DNA of 64,000 nt from UBA6623 sp965238125 (GTDB taxonomy: Bacteria > Acidobacteriota > Terriglobia > Bryobacterales > UBA6623). The notes beneath the pieces were generated by a model. The model was not told the origin of the DNA. It worked only from the letters and a program-made list of their open reading frames with translations, and did not search any database. The stretch covers positions 1,798,001-1,862,000 of the forward strand of contig OZ250179.1 of NCBI GenBank assembly GCA_965238125.1, read 5' to 3'. Shown piece by piece: positions 26,768 through 35,956 of this stretch. Made by a program: the position numbers and the translations under genes. How positions within the stretch are numbered: the stretch's first letter is position 1; the number at the start of each line of letters is the position of its first letter.

Positions 26768-27679
26768 TTACATCATCCGCTTAATGATGCGGTCAGACTG
26801 TTCCTTCGTCACGGCGGGATCGCGCTTCGACATAGGAACGCCGCTTTCGAGCACCGGCTCCAACTCGTCCAGCGAGGGTCGCTCGATATCGTAGAACAGT
26901 CCCGTGTAGATCGTGTCGCCCCACTCCATGGCTTTCTCGCAGGCTGCTTTCCAGTCGCCGGCGTCGTGCTCTTCGTCCTCGAGTTTCTTGATGCGGGGAC
27001 GGAAGAAGGCGTAGTCGTTGTCGTGGTTGAAGGTGACGCAGGGGCTGAAGATGTCGATGATGGAAAAGCCGCGGTGCTCAATGGCTTTCCGCATCAACAT
27101 TTGTAATTGCTTCGGGTCGCCGCTGTAGCCGCGGGCGACGAACGTCGCGCCGTTCATGATCGACGAGGTGATCGGATTCAAGGGCTGCTCCACACTTCCG
27201 AAAGGCGTGCTTTTCGTCTTCATTCCCTCGCAACTGGTCGGTGAGACCTGGCCGGTCGTCAGTCCGTAGATCTGGTTGTTCATCACCAGGTAGTTGAGAT
27301 CGACGTTGCGGCGGGCGCAGTGCATCCAGTGATTGCCGCCGATGCCGTAACCGTCGCCGTCTCCGCCCACGCCCACCACGGTCAATTTGTGATTCGCCAT
27401 CTTGACGCCGGTGGCGACGGTCAAAATGCGGCCGTGCAGGGTGTGCATGCCGTAGGCGTTGAAAAAGCCGGTAAAGTTCGACGAGCAGCCGATGCCGCTG
27501 ACCACACACATATTGTGCGGCTGAATCCGCATGTCGGCGGCAACCTTTTGCAGGCTGGTGAGAACGCCGAAGTCGCCGCAACCGGGACACCAGTCGGGGT
27601 CGACCTTGCCCTTATAGTCTTTCGGTTTGAGTTGAACCAGTTCTTCTTCGCCAGGGATGGTGGTTGTTCCGGCTGCCAT
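26768..27679 (-). CDS. korB: 2-oxoacid:ferredoxin oxidoreductase, beta subunit (TPP-binding)
   Basis: 303 residues. CPGCGDFGVLTSL (iron-sulfur/TPP region), GIGCSSNFTGFFNAYGMHTLHGR and GGDGDGYGIGGNHWMHCARRN (the TPP GDGx~NN motif, ending VMNNQIYGLTTGQ) are diagnostic. With the upstream alpha/gamma subunit it converts a 2-oxoacid, CoA and oxidised ferredoxin to acyl-CoA, CO2 and reduced ferredoxin. Lineages of this length are mostly 2-oxoglutarate (KorAB) enzymes, but pyruvate is possible. SD AAGGAGATAT sits directly before the ATG. It lies 60 bp behind korA and is co-oriented. Confidence 0.93.
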   Translation of the reverse strand: MAAGTTTIPGEEELVQLKPKDYKGKVDPDWCPGCGDFGVLTSLQKVAADMRIQPHNMCVVSGIGCSSNFTGFFNAYGMHTLHGRILTVATGVKMANHKLTVVGVGGDGDGYGIGGNHWMHCARRNVDLNYLVMNNQIYGLTTGQVSPTSCEGMKTKSTPFGSVEQPLNPITSSIMNGATFVARGYSGDPKQLQMLMRKAIEHRGFSIIDIFSPCVTFNHDNDYAFFRPRIKKLEDEEHDAGDWKAACEKAMEWGDTIYTGLFYDIERPSLDELEPVLESGVPMSKRDPAVTKEQSDRIIKRMM

Positions 27680-27739
27680 GATATCTCCTTCTCGTCTCGT
27701 CTACTCGTGTAATGTTCTCTTCGACTTAAGACCGTATTG

Positions 27740-29521
27740 TTAAACCAAAATCTCCTGGTAAGGGATCGAATGATTCGTCTCGCCCGCCAACTGCTCTTGG
27801 ACGCAGCCGACGATGTGATGCGGCATGAAGGGCTCTCCGTCGTACTTACGGATATGGCCGTCGACATCCACACCGGTTTCGCCTCGCGTGAAGCGGTGGA
27901 ACTGTCCCGAGAAGTTGTTTTCCACGATGATCGAGCGCTTGGCGCCCTTGACCGCGTTGACGAACACGTCTTTGTGGAAAGGAACGATCCAGGTGAAATG
28001 CACGTGGTTGGCGCTGACGCCCTGGTCGCGGAGCTGCTCACAAGCCTCTTGGATCACGCCGTAAGTGGAACCAAAGCCGATCAGCGTAACGTCGGCGTCC
28101 TTGGGCCCTTCGATCTCGGGCGCCGGGATCTGATCGACAATGCCGACCATCTTCTTGGCGCGCTTTTCAACCATCTTGCGACGCTTGTGCGGGTTCGTGA
28201 ACTCATCACTGATCAGCACGCTGTCTTCCTCGTGTTCGTCGGTGGCGACGACGTGAACATAGCCCGGGGTGCCGGGAACCGCGCGGGGCGAGACCCCGTC
28301 TTCAGTATCGAGGTAGCGCTTGTAGCCGTTCGGCTCGGAGCCCTCGGTGATCAGCTTGCCGCGGTCGATGGGCGGCTGCATGTTGACTTTTTCGGGGTCG
28401 ACGCTGAAAGTGCCTTCCGAGATCAACAAGTCGGAGAGCACGATGGCCGGGCACTGGCATTTGTCGGTCAAGTCGAAGACGCGCGGCATGGTTTCGAAAG
28501 CATCGAGAGCGCTCTTGGGGGCGAAGATGAATCTCTCAAAATCCCCTTGGCTCGCTCCGAGCATTTGCCACAGATCGCCCTGCTCGGTCTTGGTGGGAAC
28601 TCCGGTCGAGGGGCCGGCGCGCTGTACGTTGATGAAAACCACGGGGATTTCCATCATCGCGGCCGCGCCCAGCGCTTCGGTCATCAGCGCGAAACCGCCG
28701 CCGGAGGTGGCGCACATAGTGCGCGTACCGGTGTGGGCCGCGCCGATGGCCATATTGGCGACGCCGATTTCGTCCTCGACTTGGCGCACCATGATGCCTA
28801 CTTCGCGGGCGTTGCGGGCCATCCAATGGAGCACGCCGGTTGCGGGACTCATCGGGTAGGCACAGTAGAATTTGACACCCGCGGCCGCGCCGCCCATTGC
28901 CAGCGCCTCGTTGCCGGTCCAGACCGCTTGCGGCTTGTCGCCTTCGGGCACGGGATCGGGGAAGGGCGTGAAATTGGTTTCAGCGTAATCGAACCCCGCC
29001 TTGGCCACCTTGACGTTCTGATCGACGACTTCCTGCCCCTTGCGCTTAAATTGCAGGGTCAGGGCCTCCTCAAGGATTTGGAAATCGAGTCCCTGGAGCG
29101 ACATCATGGTGCCCAACCCGACGGTGTTTTGGACCAGCTTGTTGCGGTCGTTTTCGGTGAGTTCCTTGATCGGCAGGCCGCACAATTGCACGCCTTCGGG
29201 TACGTCGCCCGGGACGATCGTGTCGCTGTTGTAGATCGCCCGTGCGCCGGGTCCGAGCAGGCGCAGGTGGCGGTTCATCGTGTCCTGGTTGAGGCAGACC
29301 AACAGGTCGATCTTGTCGCCATGGTTGCCGACCTCTTGGTCGCTGACGCGAATCGTCAAAAAGATGTGGCCGCCGCGGATGATCGACTGGTAGGCGTTGT
29401 AGGCGTAGAGATGGAGGCCGCGGCGAACGAAGCTGCGGGCCAAGATGTTGCCCGGCGTCGCGATGCCCTGGCCGGCCGCGCCGCCGATAGCGAGGACAAA
29501 ATCGAAATTCCTAGTACTCAT
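27740..29521 (-). CDS. korA: 2-oxoacid:ferredoxin oxidoreductase, fused gamma-alpha subunit
   Basis: 593 residues. The N-terminal gamma domain (AIGGAAGQGIATPGNILARSFVRRGLH...) is fused to the alpha domain starting near WTGNEALAMGGAAAGVKFYCAYPMSPATGVLHWMA. CATSGGGFALMTEALGAAAM and TEQGDLWQMLGASQGDFERF are typical alpha-subunit motifs. A C-terminal domain follows (VTLIGFGSTYGVIQEA). Start ATG 29521 with GAGGAG six bases upstream. First gene of a two-gene operon with korB; a TAATAT box lies around 29555-29560 on the minus strand. Confidence 0.93.
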   Translation of the reverse strand: MSTRNFDFVLAIGGAAGQGIATPGNILARSFVRRGLHLYAYNAYQSIIRGGHIFLTIRVSDQEVGNHGDKIDLLVCLNQDTMNRHLRLLGPGARAIYNSDTIVPGDVPEGVQLCGLPIKELTENDRNKLVQNTVGLGTMMSLQGLDFQILEEALTLQFKRKGQEVVDQNVKVAKAGFDYAETNFTPFPDPVPEGDKPQAVWTGNEALAMGGAAAGVKFYCAYPMSPATGVLHWMARNAREVGIMVRQVEDEIGVANMAIGAAHTGTRTMCATSGGGFALMTEALGAAAMMEIPVVFINVQRAGPSTGVPTKTEQGDLWQMLGASQGDFERFIFAPKSALDAFETMPRVFDLTDKCQCPAIVLSDLLISEGTFSVDPEKVNMQPPIDRGKLITEGSEPNGYKRYLDTEDGVSPRAVPGTPGYVHVVATDEHEEDSVLISDEFTNPHKRRKMVEKRAKKMVGIVDQIPAPEIEGPKDADVTLIGFGSTYGVIQEACEQLRDQGVSANHVHFTWIVPFHKDVFVNAVKGAKRSIIVENNFSGQFHRFTRGETGVDVDGHIRKYDGEPFMPHHIVGCVQEQLAGETNHSIPYQEILV

Positions 29522-30186
29522 TGAAAGCTCCTCGGAAATCCAGGGACAAATCTATATTACCGCTTGTCGAGCCGCCAAGCACAAGCTCGGTGAGGAAAGA
29601 CCTCTCCCCGAGAATTCAACCAGAAGGGATCGCGCTCATCCGGAGGGGATCGGCGACGGGGCCAAGGAGGTTCAGACTTCGGTGCGATTTCTTAATTCTT
29701 CATTCTACGGGTTTTAGGCCGAGGGGGCAATGGCCGGAAAGTATGGGTCTTTGAAGGGCGGGTTTCAGGCAAAGCTATGACCGAACCGTAGCACGCGAGT
29801 AGGCGAAACAGAGGCGTAGACGGAAGTCCACGCCTGCTATGTACCAAAGGGCCGACCAAAGCCCTCTTGAAGGACCGTGCCTGAGCGTGGACTGCCGTCC
29901 ACGCCTCTGTTGTGCGCTAAATAGCTCATTTACACGTCACCGCCCACGTACTCTTGCCAACGGTTCGGATTCAGGTGCCGAGCCATCGGCACGCCCTGTT
30001 CCCATGTATACGCAACCGCGTCGTCGGACCCGATGCGGATCCCAAAGTGGAATCGTACTGCCATGCCGCGCCCACCATCGGCGTTTCCCAAACTTTTCGT
30101 TGAGCGCGCGGCTCATTCGTCCCTTCAGCTTCTGCAACCCTTCTCGGACCCATGGTGGGCTCCGCATCGATCATCCTGATCCGGTG
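29522..30186. other. 665 bp intergenic region with a long inverted repeat
   Basis: Contains the korA promoter near 29555, the 26-bp inverted repeat at 29808-29910 described separately, and no gene I can support. Reading frames at 29839-30195 (+) and 29971-30237 (-) lack domains or ribosome sites. Confidence 0.5.
29808..29910. repeat. 26-bp near-perfect inverted repeat
   Basis: Left arm 29808-29833 and right arm 29885-29910 are complementary with two mismatches, separated by 51 bp. The right arm is itself a perfect hairpin, GCGTGGAC-TGCC-GTCCACGC. Noncoding; could be a small repeat element or a transcript-folding site. Confidence 0.6.
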
Positions 30187-30192
30187 TACAAT
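30187..30192 (+). promoter_or_regulatory. -10 box TACAAT of the decayed kinase gene
   Basis: TACAAT lies 21 bases before ATG 30214. The same hexamer, or TAGAAT, precedes the two paralogous kinase genes at 52611 and 40865. Confidence 0.4.
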
Positions 30193-30213
30193 TGAGCCTT
30201 CGGACAACCCGCC

Positions 30214-32892
30214 ATGCTCGGCCAAACCATCTCGCACTACAAGATCACCGAGAAAATCGGTGAAGGCGGGATGGGGTCGTCTACAAAGCCGAGGATATCA
30301 AGCTCAAGCGTACGGTCGCGCTCAAATTCCTGGCTGCGCGCGCGGTGGGCGAGGGCGAATACCGCGCTCGCTTCCAGCGCGAGGCGCAAGCCGCCGCGGC
30401 GCTCAACCACCCCAACGTCTGCACGATCCACGAAGTCGACGACCGCGACGGACATCTCTTTATTGCCATGGAGTTCGTCGAAGGCGACACCGTCAGCGAA
30501 AAGGTGCAGGCCGGCCCCGTCAAGCTCGACGAGGCGACCGACATCGCGATTCAGTCGGCGCGCGGGCTGGCGGCGGCCCATGAGCGCGAGATCGTCCATC
30601 GCGACGTGAAGGGCGCCAACATCATGGTGGTGCCCGAAAAGACCGGCCGGGCACGTCAGGTCAAATTGATGAATTTCGGGCTGGCCTACCTGACGAATGC
30701 CAACACCCAACTCACCAAGGAAGGTACGACGCTCGGGACGACCTCTTATATGTCGCCAGAGCAAGCGTCGGGAGAAAAAGTCGACCAGCGCGCCGACATC
30801 TGGGCGCTGGGCGTGGTGCTCTACGAAATGGTCGCGGGCCGTCTGCCGTTCTACGGCGAGTACGAGCAGGCGGTGCTCTACTCGATCATGCACGAAGCGC
30901 CGGAGCCTCTAACGGCGGTCCGCACGGGCGTGCCTAAAGAGCTGGAACGCATCGTCGAGAAGGCGTTGGCGAAAGCCCCCGCGCAGCGGTACCAGCACGT
31001 CGCGGACCTGCTGGTGGATCTGGAGGCGCTTGAGCGGGAGCAGGGGTCGTCGCGTTCGGCTGTCCACGCGGCGCCGGCGGACGAAGAAATCCGGCGCTGC
31101 TCCCGGCATGCTCTACGCGGCGGCGGCGTTGGGGGTCGTCGCCGTGGCCACAGTAGCCTATTTGGCGCTGGGGCCGGGCGAGCCGGAGCCGAGCGAGCCG
31201 CTCCGCGCCCGGGCTCTGACGAGCTATCCGGGTTCCGAGTTCTCGCCAGCGGTGTCGCCCGACGGGAAGCGCGTGGTTTTTAGTTGGCAACGCGAGGGCG
31301 ACAACGCCGCTGACATCTACACTCTGGAACTCGGCGCGACCGAGCCGGCGCAACTGACCAACACGCCGCAGCACGAGACAAGCGCGGCATGGTCTCCGGA
31401 TGGAGCCTCCATTGCTTTTGTGCGCACTACCCTGGCAGGGGCAGGCGTCCTATGGGGCGGGCGTAGCGCCCTGGCTGTTATGCTGGCCGTTGGCGGTCCC
31501 GCCCGGGTTATCAACGGGATGCGGCCCGCAAGGTTGATAGAATCCGTGCAGCCCTCCCTCCGTGTTGCCTGGGCCCCGAGCGGAAGGGCTTTGATCGTCG
31601 GCCATCAAGAGCAACCCGACAGCCCCTTCCACCTCGTCCGCGTATCGCTCGACAGCGGCGAGATCGAAACACTTACCACCGGCGGGCCGGAGGGTTCCGC
31701 GGCGTATGATCCGGCGTTGTCGCCCGATGGCCGGACCTTGGCCTTCGTCGGAAGATCTGGTACGTCGGGTTTGTTCACAGCAGCCATCGCCTCTGCCGGC
31801 ACCATCGCTTCTGAACCGCAACCGGCGGGCCGCGACTTGGAGGGCTGGGAATGGTGCCCGGCGTGGACTGCTAACGGAAAGGAATTCCTCTTCGCCGCCT
31901 CCGGGAACGTGCTGCAGCGAGGGCTTTGGCGGGTCACGCCGTCAGGATCCGATCCGCCTCGTCAACTCGAGACATTGGGTCCCAATGCCTCCTGCGCGTC
32001 TGTGTTTCCGGACGAACGTCGACTGGTCTTCACGCAACGGAGCGTGGACTTCAACATTTGGCGCGTGGAAATCTCTCCCAAAGGGAATGCGACCGCCGGC
32101 GGCCACCGATTCCTTTCGTCGACCCTGTACGATGCTTCTCCACATTACTCCCCCGATGGCCGTCACATCGTGTTTGAATCCGACCGCGGCGGCACAAAGG
32201 GAATCTGGGTCGCGAACGCCGACGGCTCCAACGCGAGGGCTGTGTTCATGGATGAAGCCCGGCCCGCCGGCGCTCCCGCATGGTCCCCCGACGGCCGGCG
32301 CATCGTCTTCGATGCCATGACGGAAGGTCAGTCGGAAATCTATGTCGTCAACACGGCCGGAGGACCGCCCTTTCGGCTCACCCACGATCCAGGGTTGGAC
32401 GTTATCAGCACCTGGTCTCGGGATGGGCGGTGGGTCTACTTTACGGCGCAAGATGGGAACATCTGGAGAGTTTCCGGCGCGGGGGGCGAACCGGAGCAGG
32501 TGACCCAGATTGCGGGCTTCGAAACACGCGCCATTGAGTCCCCTGACGGCAAATGGCTCTACTTTTCGCATCGAGACGAAGCGGGTCTAAGTCTCCTGCG
32601 GATGCCCATCGGCGGCGGCGAGCCGGAACCCGTCGCGAGCGGTGTGGGTCGGGCGTTTGCCGTCACGGAGCGCGGCGTCTACTTCATTCGAAGAGACGCC
32701 CGGAGGGAAGATTCAGCCTACTCGATTTTCTTCCGCGATCCCTCTACCGGCAAGGAATTCGTCGTTGCCGAATTGCCCGCGGGCACGCGGCCGTTCGTGG
32801 CCTTAACCGTCTCTCCCGACGGCCGGACCCTGCTCTACGACCGGATTGACCATGCGGGCGCCGACCTGATGCTGGTCGAGAATTTTCGGTAG
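30214..32892 (+). pseudogene. Ser/Thr kinase-TolB/WD40 receptor, two frameshifts and NFG
   Basis: Full-length relative of the intact gene at 49873-52611: kinase domain, one membrane helix (MLYAAAALGVVAVATVAYLAL) and a TolB-like propeller (SPDGRRIVF-type repeats). Three defects are visible. A G is missing in the glycine loop near 30276 (GEGGMG is then out of frame with VYKAED). A compensating extra base lies somewhere in 31040-31095, between the kinase end and the membrane helix. The Mg-binding DFG is NFG (KLMNFGLAYL) although HRDVKGAN is intact. The net frame is restored, so the propeller part could be read only after two shifts. Either a genuine pseudogene or assembly indels; the D-to-N change favours loss of kinase activity. 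Confidence 0.8.
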
Positions 32893-33068
32893 GGGCCATT
32901 TCTCTTGAACGCGCGGCATTTGTAATAACGCAATGAGAATTCGTTTCAGTTGGGGCGCTTTCGGAGAAAACATACCGGCACGAATGCCGGTACGGCACGC
33001 ACGAATGCGCGCGCCACGTCGGGACCTTCGACATCGTGGTGGAAGGCCTTCGGCGCGGATGCCGCCCT

Positions 33069-33845
33069 CTACCCGATCGTAAAGCCGCCGTCGACGACGA
33101 TCGTTTGTCCGGTGACGTAGCTCGACGCTTCCGAGCACAAAAATAACGCCGTCCCCTTGAGCTCTCCGGTTCGGCCGATGCGGCCCAGCGGCACCCGATT
33201 CTGATACTTTGCCTCGACCCGGTCGAGAACTTTCTCGGTCATCCGCGAGGGGAAGAATCCGGGCGCGATAGCATTGACGCGAATTCCGTAGCAGCCCCAG
33301 TTGCCGGCCAGCTCGCGGGTCAATCCCATCACGCCGGCCTTGCTTGCCGCGTAACCGGCCACGCTAACGCCGGGCGTCGTACTGCCTTGCATTCCCGCAA
33401 TCGAAGCAATCGTCACGATATTGCCGCTCTTGCGTTCGACCATGTGACGGCCTACGGTCTGCGAAAAGAGCCAGACACCGGTCATATTGACGTCGAGCAC
33501 GGCCCGCCACTTCTCGAGCGGCATTTCGGTTGCTTCGGCGCCCCATGTGATCCCGGCGTTGTTGACGAGGATGTCGATCTGTCCGAAAGCGCTCAATGCG
33601 CCCTGAACAGCCTGCTCCACTTGTTCGGGAACGGCCGCGTCGCAAAGCGTGCCTTCGCAGCGAAAACCCCTTTTCTTGAACTCTTCGAGAGTGGGATCGA
33701 GCCAGCGCTCGCGCCGTGCCAGCAGAAAAACCGAGGCCCCCGCCTCGGCGAGGCCTTCGGCGATTTCAGCGCCCAATCCACGTGATCCGCCGGTGATGAG
33801 AGCGGTCTTCCCGCTGAGGTCGAAAAGCGTTTTTACGTCGGCCAT
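33069..33845 (-). CDS. Short-chain dehydrogenase/reductase (SDR)
   Basis: 258-residue NAD(P)-dependent oxidoreductase of the classical SDR family. TGGSRGLGAEIA is the cofactor-binding motif. LARRERW follows strand 2, NNAGITWG and the catalytic Ser-Tyr-Lys (SIAGMQG..., YAASK) are present, and the C-terminus has the usual ...VTGQTIVVDGG. It resembles gluconate/3-oxoacyl reductases but the substrate is undefined. Start ATG 33845 (MADVKTLFDL); TACACT at 33854-33859 leaves eight bases to the start, so probably leaderless. Monocistronic on the minus strand. Confidence 0.92.
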   Translation of the reverse strand: MADVKTLFDLSGKTALITGGSRGLGAEIAEGLAEAGASVFLLARRERWLDPTLEEFKKRGFRCEGTLCDAAVPEQVEQAVQGALSAFGQIDILVNNAGITWGAEATEMPLEKWRAVLDVNMTGVWLFSQTVGRHMVERKSGNIVTIASIAGMQGSTTPGVSVAGYAASKAGVMGLTRELAGNWGCYGIRVNAIAPGFFPSRMTEKVLDRVEAKYQNRVPLGRIGRTGELKGTALFLCSEASSYVTGQTIVVDGGFTIG

Positions 33846-33853
33846 GGTGGGAT

Positions 33854-33859
33854 AGTGTA
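33854..33859 (-). promoter_or_regulatory. -10 box TACACT, leaderless-type, SDR gene
   Basis: TACACT on the minus strand ends eight bases before ATG 33845; no SD. Confidence 0.4.
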
Positions 33860-33919
33860 CCACCGGCCGACGCAATTCCGACTCGCCCGGACACCGCCGC
33901 TTGGCGTTGTCGCGAAACC

Positions 33920-35197
33920 TTAGTCAGCCTTCTTGCGCAGCCACCCGCCCGGGTTGAAAGTCATGATCATCGCCTCGCGGGAGGAATCGATTTCAAATGA
34001 TCGGCCGGCGGGCTCTTGGAGAAATGCGCGGATCGCCGACGTCGGTCCGGGCCCACGTTCGGGATGCGTGGGGACGGCATCGTAATGGGTGTCTTCGACG
34101 ACGAGGTAGCTTCCCGGACTCACCATCGGGCCGTAGAGGCGCAGCTCATCGAGGACATGTTTGCGAGTATGCGCCGAGTCGAGCGTCACCAGAACCTTCT
34201 TACCCCGGACACGCTCACGGATGCGGTCGACGATCACGGGGTCGGTCGAGCTGCCGAGAAAAAACTCGACATGCTTTTTCCAAAGCGGCTCCTTGGCCGC
34301 TTCCTGGTTGACGTCTTGGATATCGACTGTAAGGACCTTGGCTTCATCCAGCCCCAGCGCGTCAAGAATATGAGCCCAGTACAGCGCCGAACCGCCTTGA
34401 AATGTTCCGGTTTCAACGACAAAGTCCGGCTTGGTCTCGTACATCAGCTGCTGCATCATCCACAGATCAAGCGGATTCTTGATGATCTTGTGGCCCAGGA
34501 ACCAGGTTGCATCCCAGACCGGCAGATCGTGGAAGAGCCGAAGCAGTTCCTTATGGTGTTCAGGGGAGATTCGCAGATCACGTTGCCGCAAGATTTCGTC
34601 GTACCAATCTTGCGCGCCGCTTAGCTCGGTATCGATGCAGTCCTTGGTGGCCTCGAACCCCTTGAGGGCGACCGAGATGGCAATCAGGCCCAATTCGCGA
34701 TCGGCTGGTCCGTTCGGTCGTTTGGCCTTATCGAGCTCAAATTCGACTTCGACACGTTCGGCGTTCAGCAAGCGACCGGGCACGGGCTTGGTGAACAGCC
34801 GCTTGCCGTGGTCGGGGTAGGTTTCGCGGCCGACCTCTTCTCCGTTCACGCGAGCCGTAAGGGTGACGTCGCCGAGACCTTTCATCAGGATTTCCGAGAG
34901 GGCAAATTCCAACTCAACGTAAACTTGACCCTCGACATCGGGCACATCCAACGAGAAGGCAAAGACGCGAGCGGCCCAGCGCCAGGAGCCCTCGGATTCA
35001 TAGAGCCCTCGCGGCAGCCGGTCTGCTGGGTAGTCTCTGCCCAGCTCGAGAGCGAAACGCACCTCGCGCCCGCGGGGCGCCGCGATCGTTTCGATATCCT
35101 CCGCGGCAGGGACCGCCGTAGGAGGGACAGCATTCGTGCACCCGACTAGAGACGATAGACCGAGCCCGAGAAAAACAGCGAAGGCTTTATTCGTCAT
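33920..35197 (-). CDS. CmcI-like (cephalosporin hydroxylase family) methyltransferase lipoprotein
   Basis: 425 residues from ATG 35197 (MTNKAFAVFLGLGLSSLVGC, lipobox LVGC); an upstream in-frame start at 35251 would add 18 residues. Residues ~35-190 form a beta-rich domain (EFALSEILMKGLGDVTLTARVNGEEVG) without a named family. Residues ~225-410 match the CmcI/rhamnosyl-O-methyltransferase family: WDATWFLGHKIIKNPLDLWMMQQL, the SAM site FVVETGTFQGGSALYWAHIL, and VLVTLDSAHTRKHVLDELRLYGPMVSPGSYLVVED. A SAM enzyme with a lipoprotein signal is odd, because SAM is cytoplasmic; it may be anchored inward, or the signal may be misread. Probable sugar O-methylation (inference). Confidence 0.75.
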   Translation of the reverse strand: MTNKAFAVFLGLGLSSLVGCTNAVPPTAVPAAEDIETIAAPRGREVRFALELGRDYPADRLPRGLYESEGSWRWAARVFAFSLDVPDVEGQVYVELEFALSEILMKGLGDVTLTARVNGEEVGRETYPDHGKRLFTKPVPGRLLNAERVEVEFELDKAKRPNGPADRELGLIAISVALKGFEATKDCIDTELSGAQDWYDEILRQRDLRISPEHHKELLRLFHDLPVWDATWFLGHKIIKNPLDLWMMQQLMYETKPDFVVETGTFQGGSALYWAHILDALGLDEAKVLTVDIQDVNQEAAKEPLWKKHVEFFLGSSTDPVIVDRIRERVRGKKVLVTLDSAHTRKHVLDELRLYGPMVSPGSYLVVEDTHYDAVPTHPERGPGPTSAIRAFLQEPAGRSFEIDSSREAMIMTFNPGGWLRKKAD

Positions 35198-35383
35198 CAC
35201 GTCCTGCAATGCGCAAAGAACATTATCTTCGCGGAAACGGAGCGGGATCAACCCGTGCCGCCGACCGATGCCGGTTTATCCGAGCAATCCGGCCGAAACG
35301 GTCAGCTCCGCCGGCGGGGGTTGCCTATGGTTGCGCAGCTTCCCGCGCCGAAGCGGTATGGACCGCGGGGTAACTGCGAGGGC

Positions 35384-35458
35384 TGGTAGCGCTACCGGGA
35401 TTCGAACCCGGATTTGAGCCTTGAGAGGGCCCTGTCCTAACCCTTAGACGATAGCGCC
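35384..35458 (-). tRNA. tRNA-Glu (CTC)
   Basis: Cloverleaf on the minus strand. Acceptor GGCGCTA pairs with TAGCGCT (G1-U72 wobble). D-arm TCGTCTAAGGGTTAGGA is typical of tRNA-Glu. Anticodon loop CTCTCAA gives CTC, and T-loop GGTTCGAATCC is standard. CCA is encoded at 35384-35386. Confidence 0.9.
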
Positions 35459-35880
35459 AATCGTCCTCTGATTGTAGGAGAGGTCCCGATAAGGGTCAAG
35501 ACACCCGGCTTGACCGAATCGCAAGGCCCCGGACCCGAGGCAACAGCGAGAGCGGGTGGATGTCGTAAACCTTCAGACCGTGTTTCGCGGACTGTCGGCG
35601 GCGCGGGCCGAACAAGTTCCGTTGAATCGATTACCCCGCCCAGCGGGAAGAGAATTGTCCCCGATCTTTTCAAAACCCCCGGACGTGAACGGCTTGATCC
35701 AAGCGGTTTCATCGCCGTGATAGAGTTGGGAGGCGGCTATCTCCCGCCGCAGTCCCAATCGCCTTGTCGTCGTAAAAGAGGGATCAGGCGTGCTCTCCGC
35801 CGATCCCTTGCCCGGTTGAAAAACCTCCCCGCATCACGGCGCCGGCGACTGCTCAGTTTCCGGCGATGGATGGAGAAGAC
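35459..35880. other. ~420 bp between two tRNA genes
   Basis: No gene supported. Reading frames here (35437-35712 and 35510-35974) lack start signals, and the latter runs antisense through the tRNA-like gene. Confidence 0.4.
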
Positions 35881-35956
35881 TGGCGGGCGTGGAGGGACTC
35901 GAACCCCCGACCTACTGGTTCGAAGTCCGTGGGTAGGCCGTCCACTGCTTCCGCCC
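35881..35956 (-). tRNA. Atypical tRNA-Arg-like gene (anticodon position TCG)
   Basis: Exactly 76 bases including encoded CCA. Standard numbering puts TCG at 34-36 in loop CTTCGAA, T-loop TTCGAGT at 54-60 and T-stem GGGGG/CCCTC. Variable loop and T-arm are like tRNA-Arg. But acceptor pairs 6 and 7 are mismatched (G-A, A-C), the anticodon stem has two mismatches (ACGGA/CCAGT), and no normal D-stem forms. Instead bases 18-24 (GGCCTAC) can pair with 42-48 (GTAGGTC). It may be a decayed tRNA-Arg gene, or an unusual tRNA or tRNA-like RNA. Not a tRNA-Sec: no TCA and no long arm. Confidence 0.55.

Noticed and set aside
27737..29524. 595-codon frame antisense to korA
   Set aside because: Exactly mirrors the korA frame; no domain, composition typical of an antisense shadow.
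30214..32892. Second selenoprotein or recoding in the kinase gene
   Set aside because: The breaks are single-base frameshifts, not in-frame UGA, and no hairpin follows.
35881..35956. tRNA-Sec for the selenoprotein
   Set aside because: Anticodon position is TCG, length is 76 and there is no long variable arm or 8-bp acceptor.
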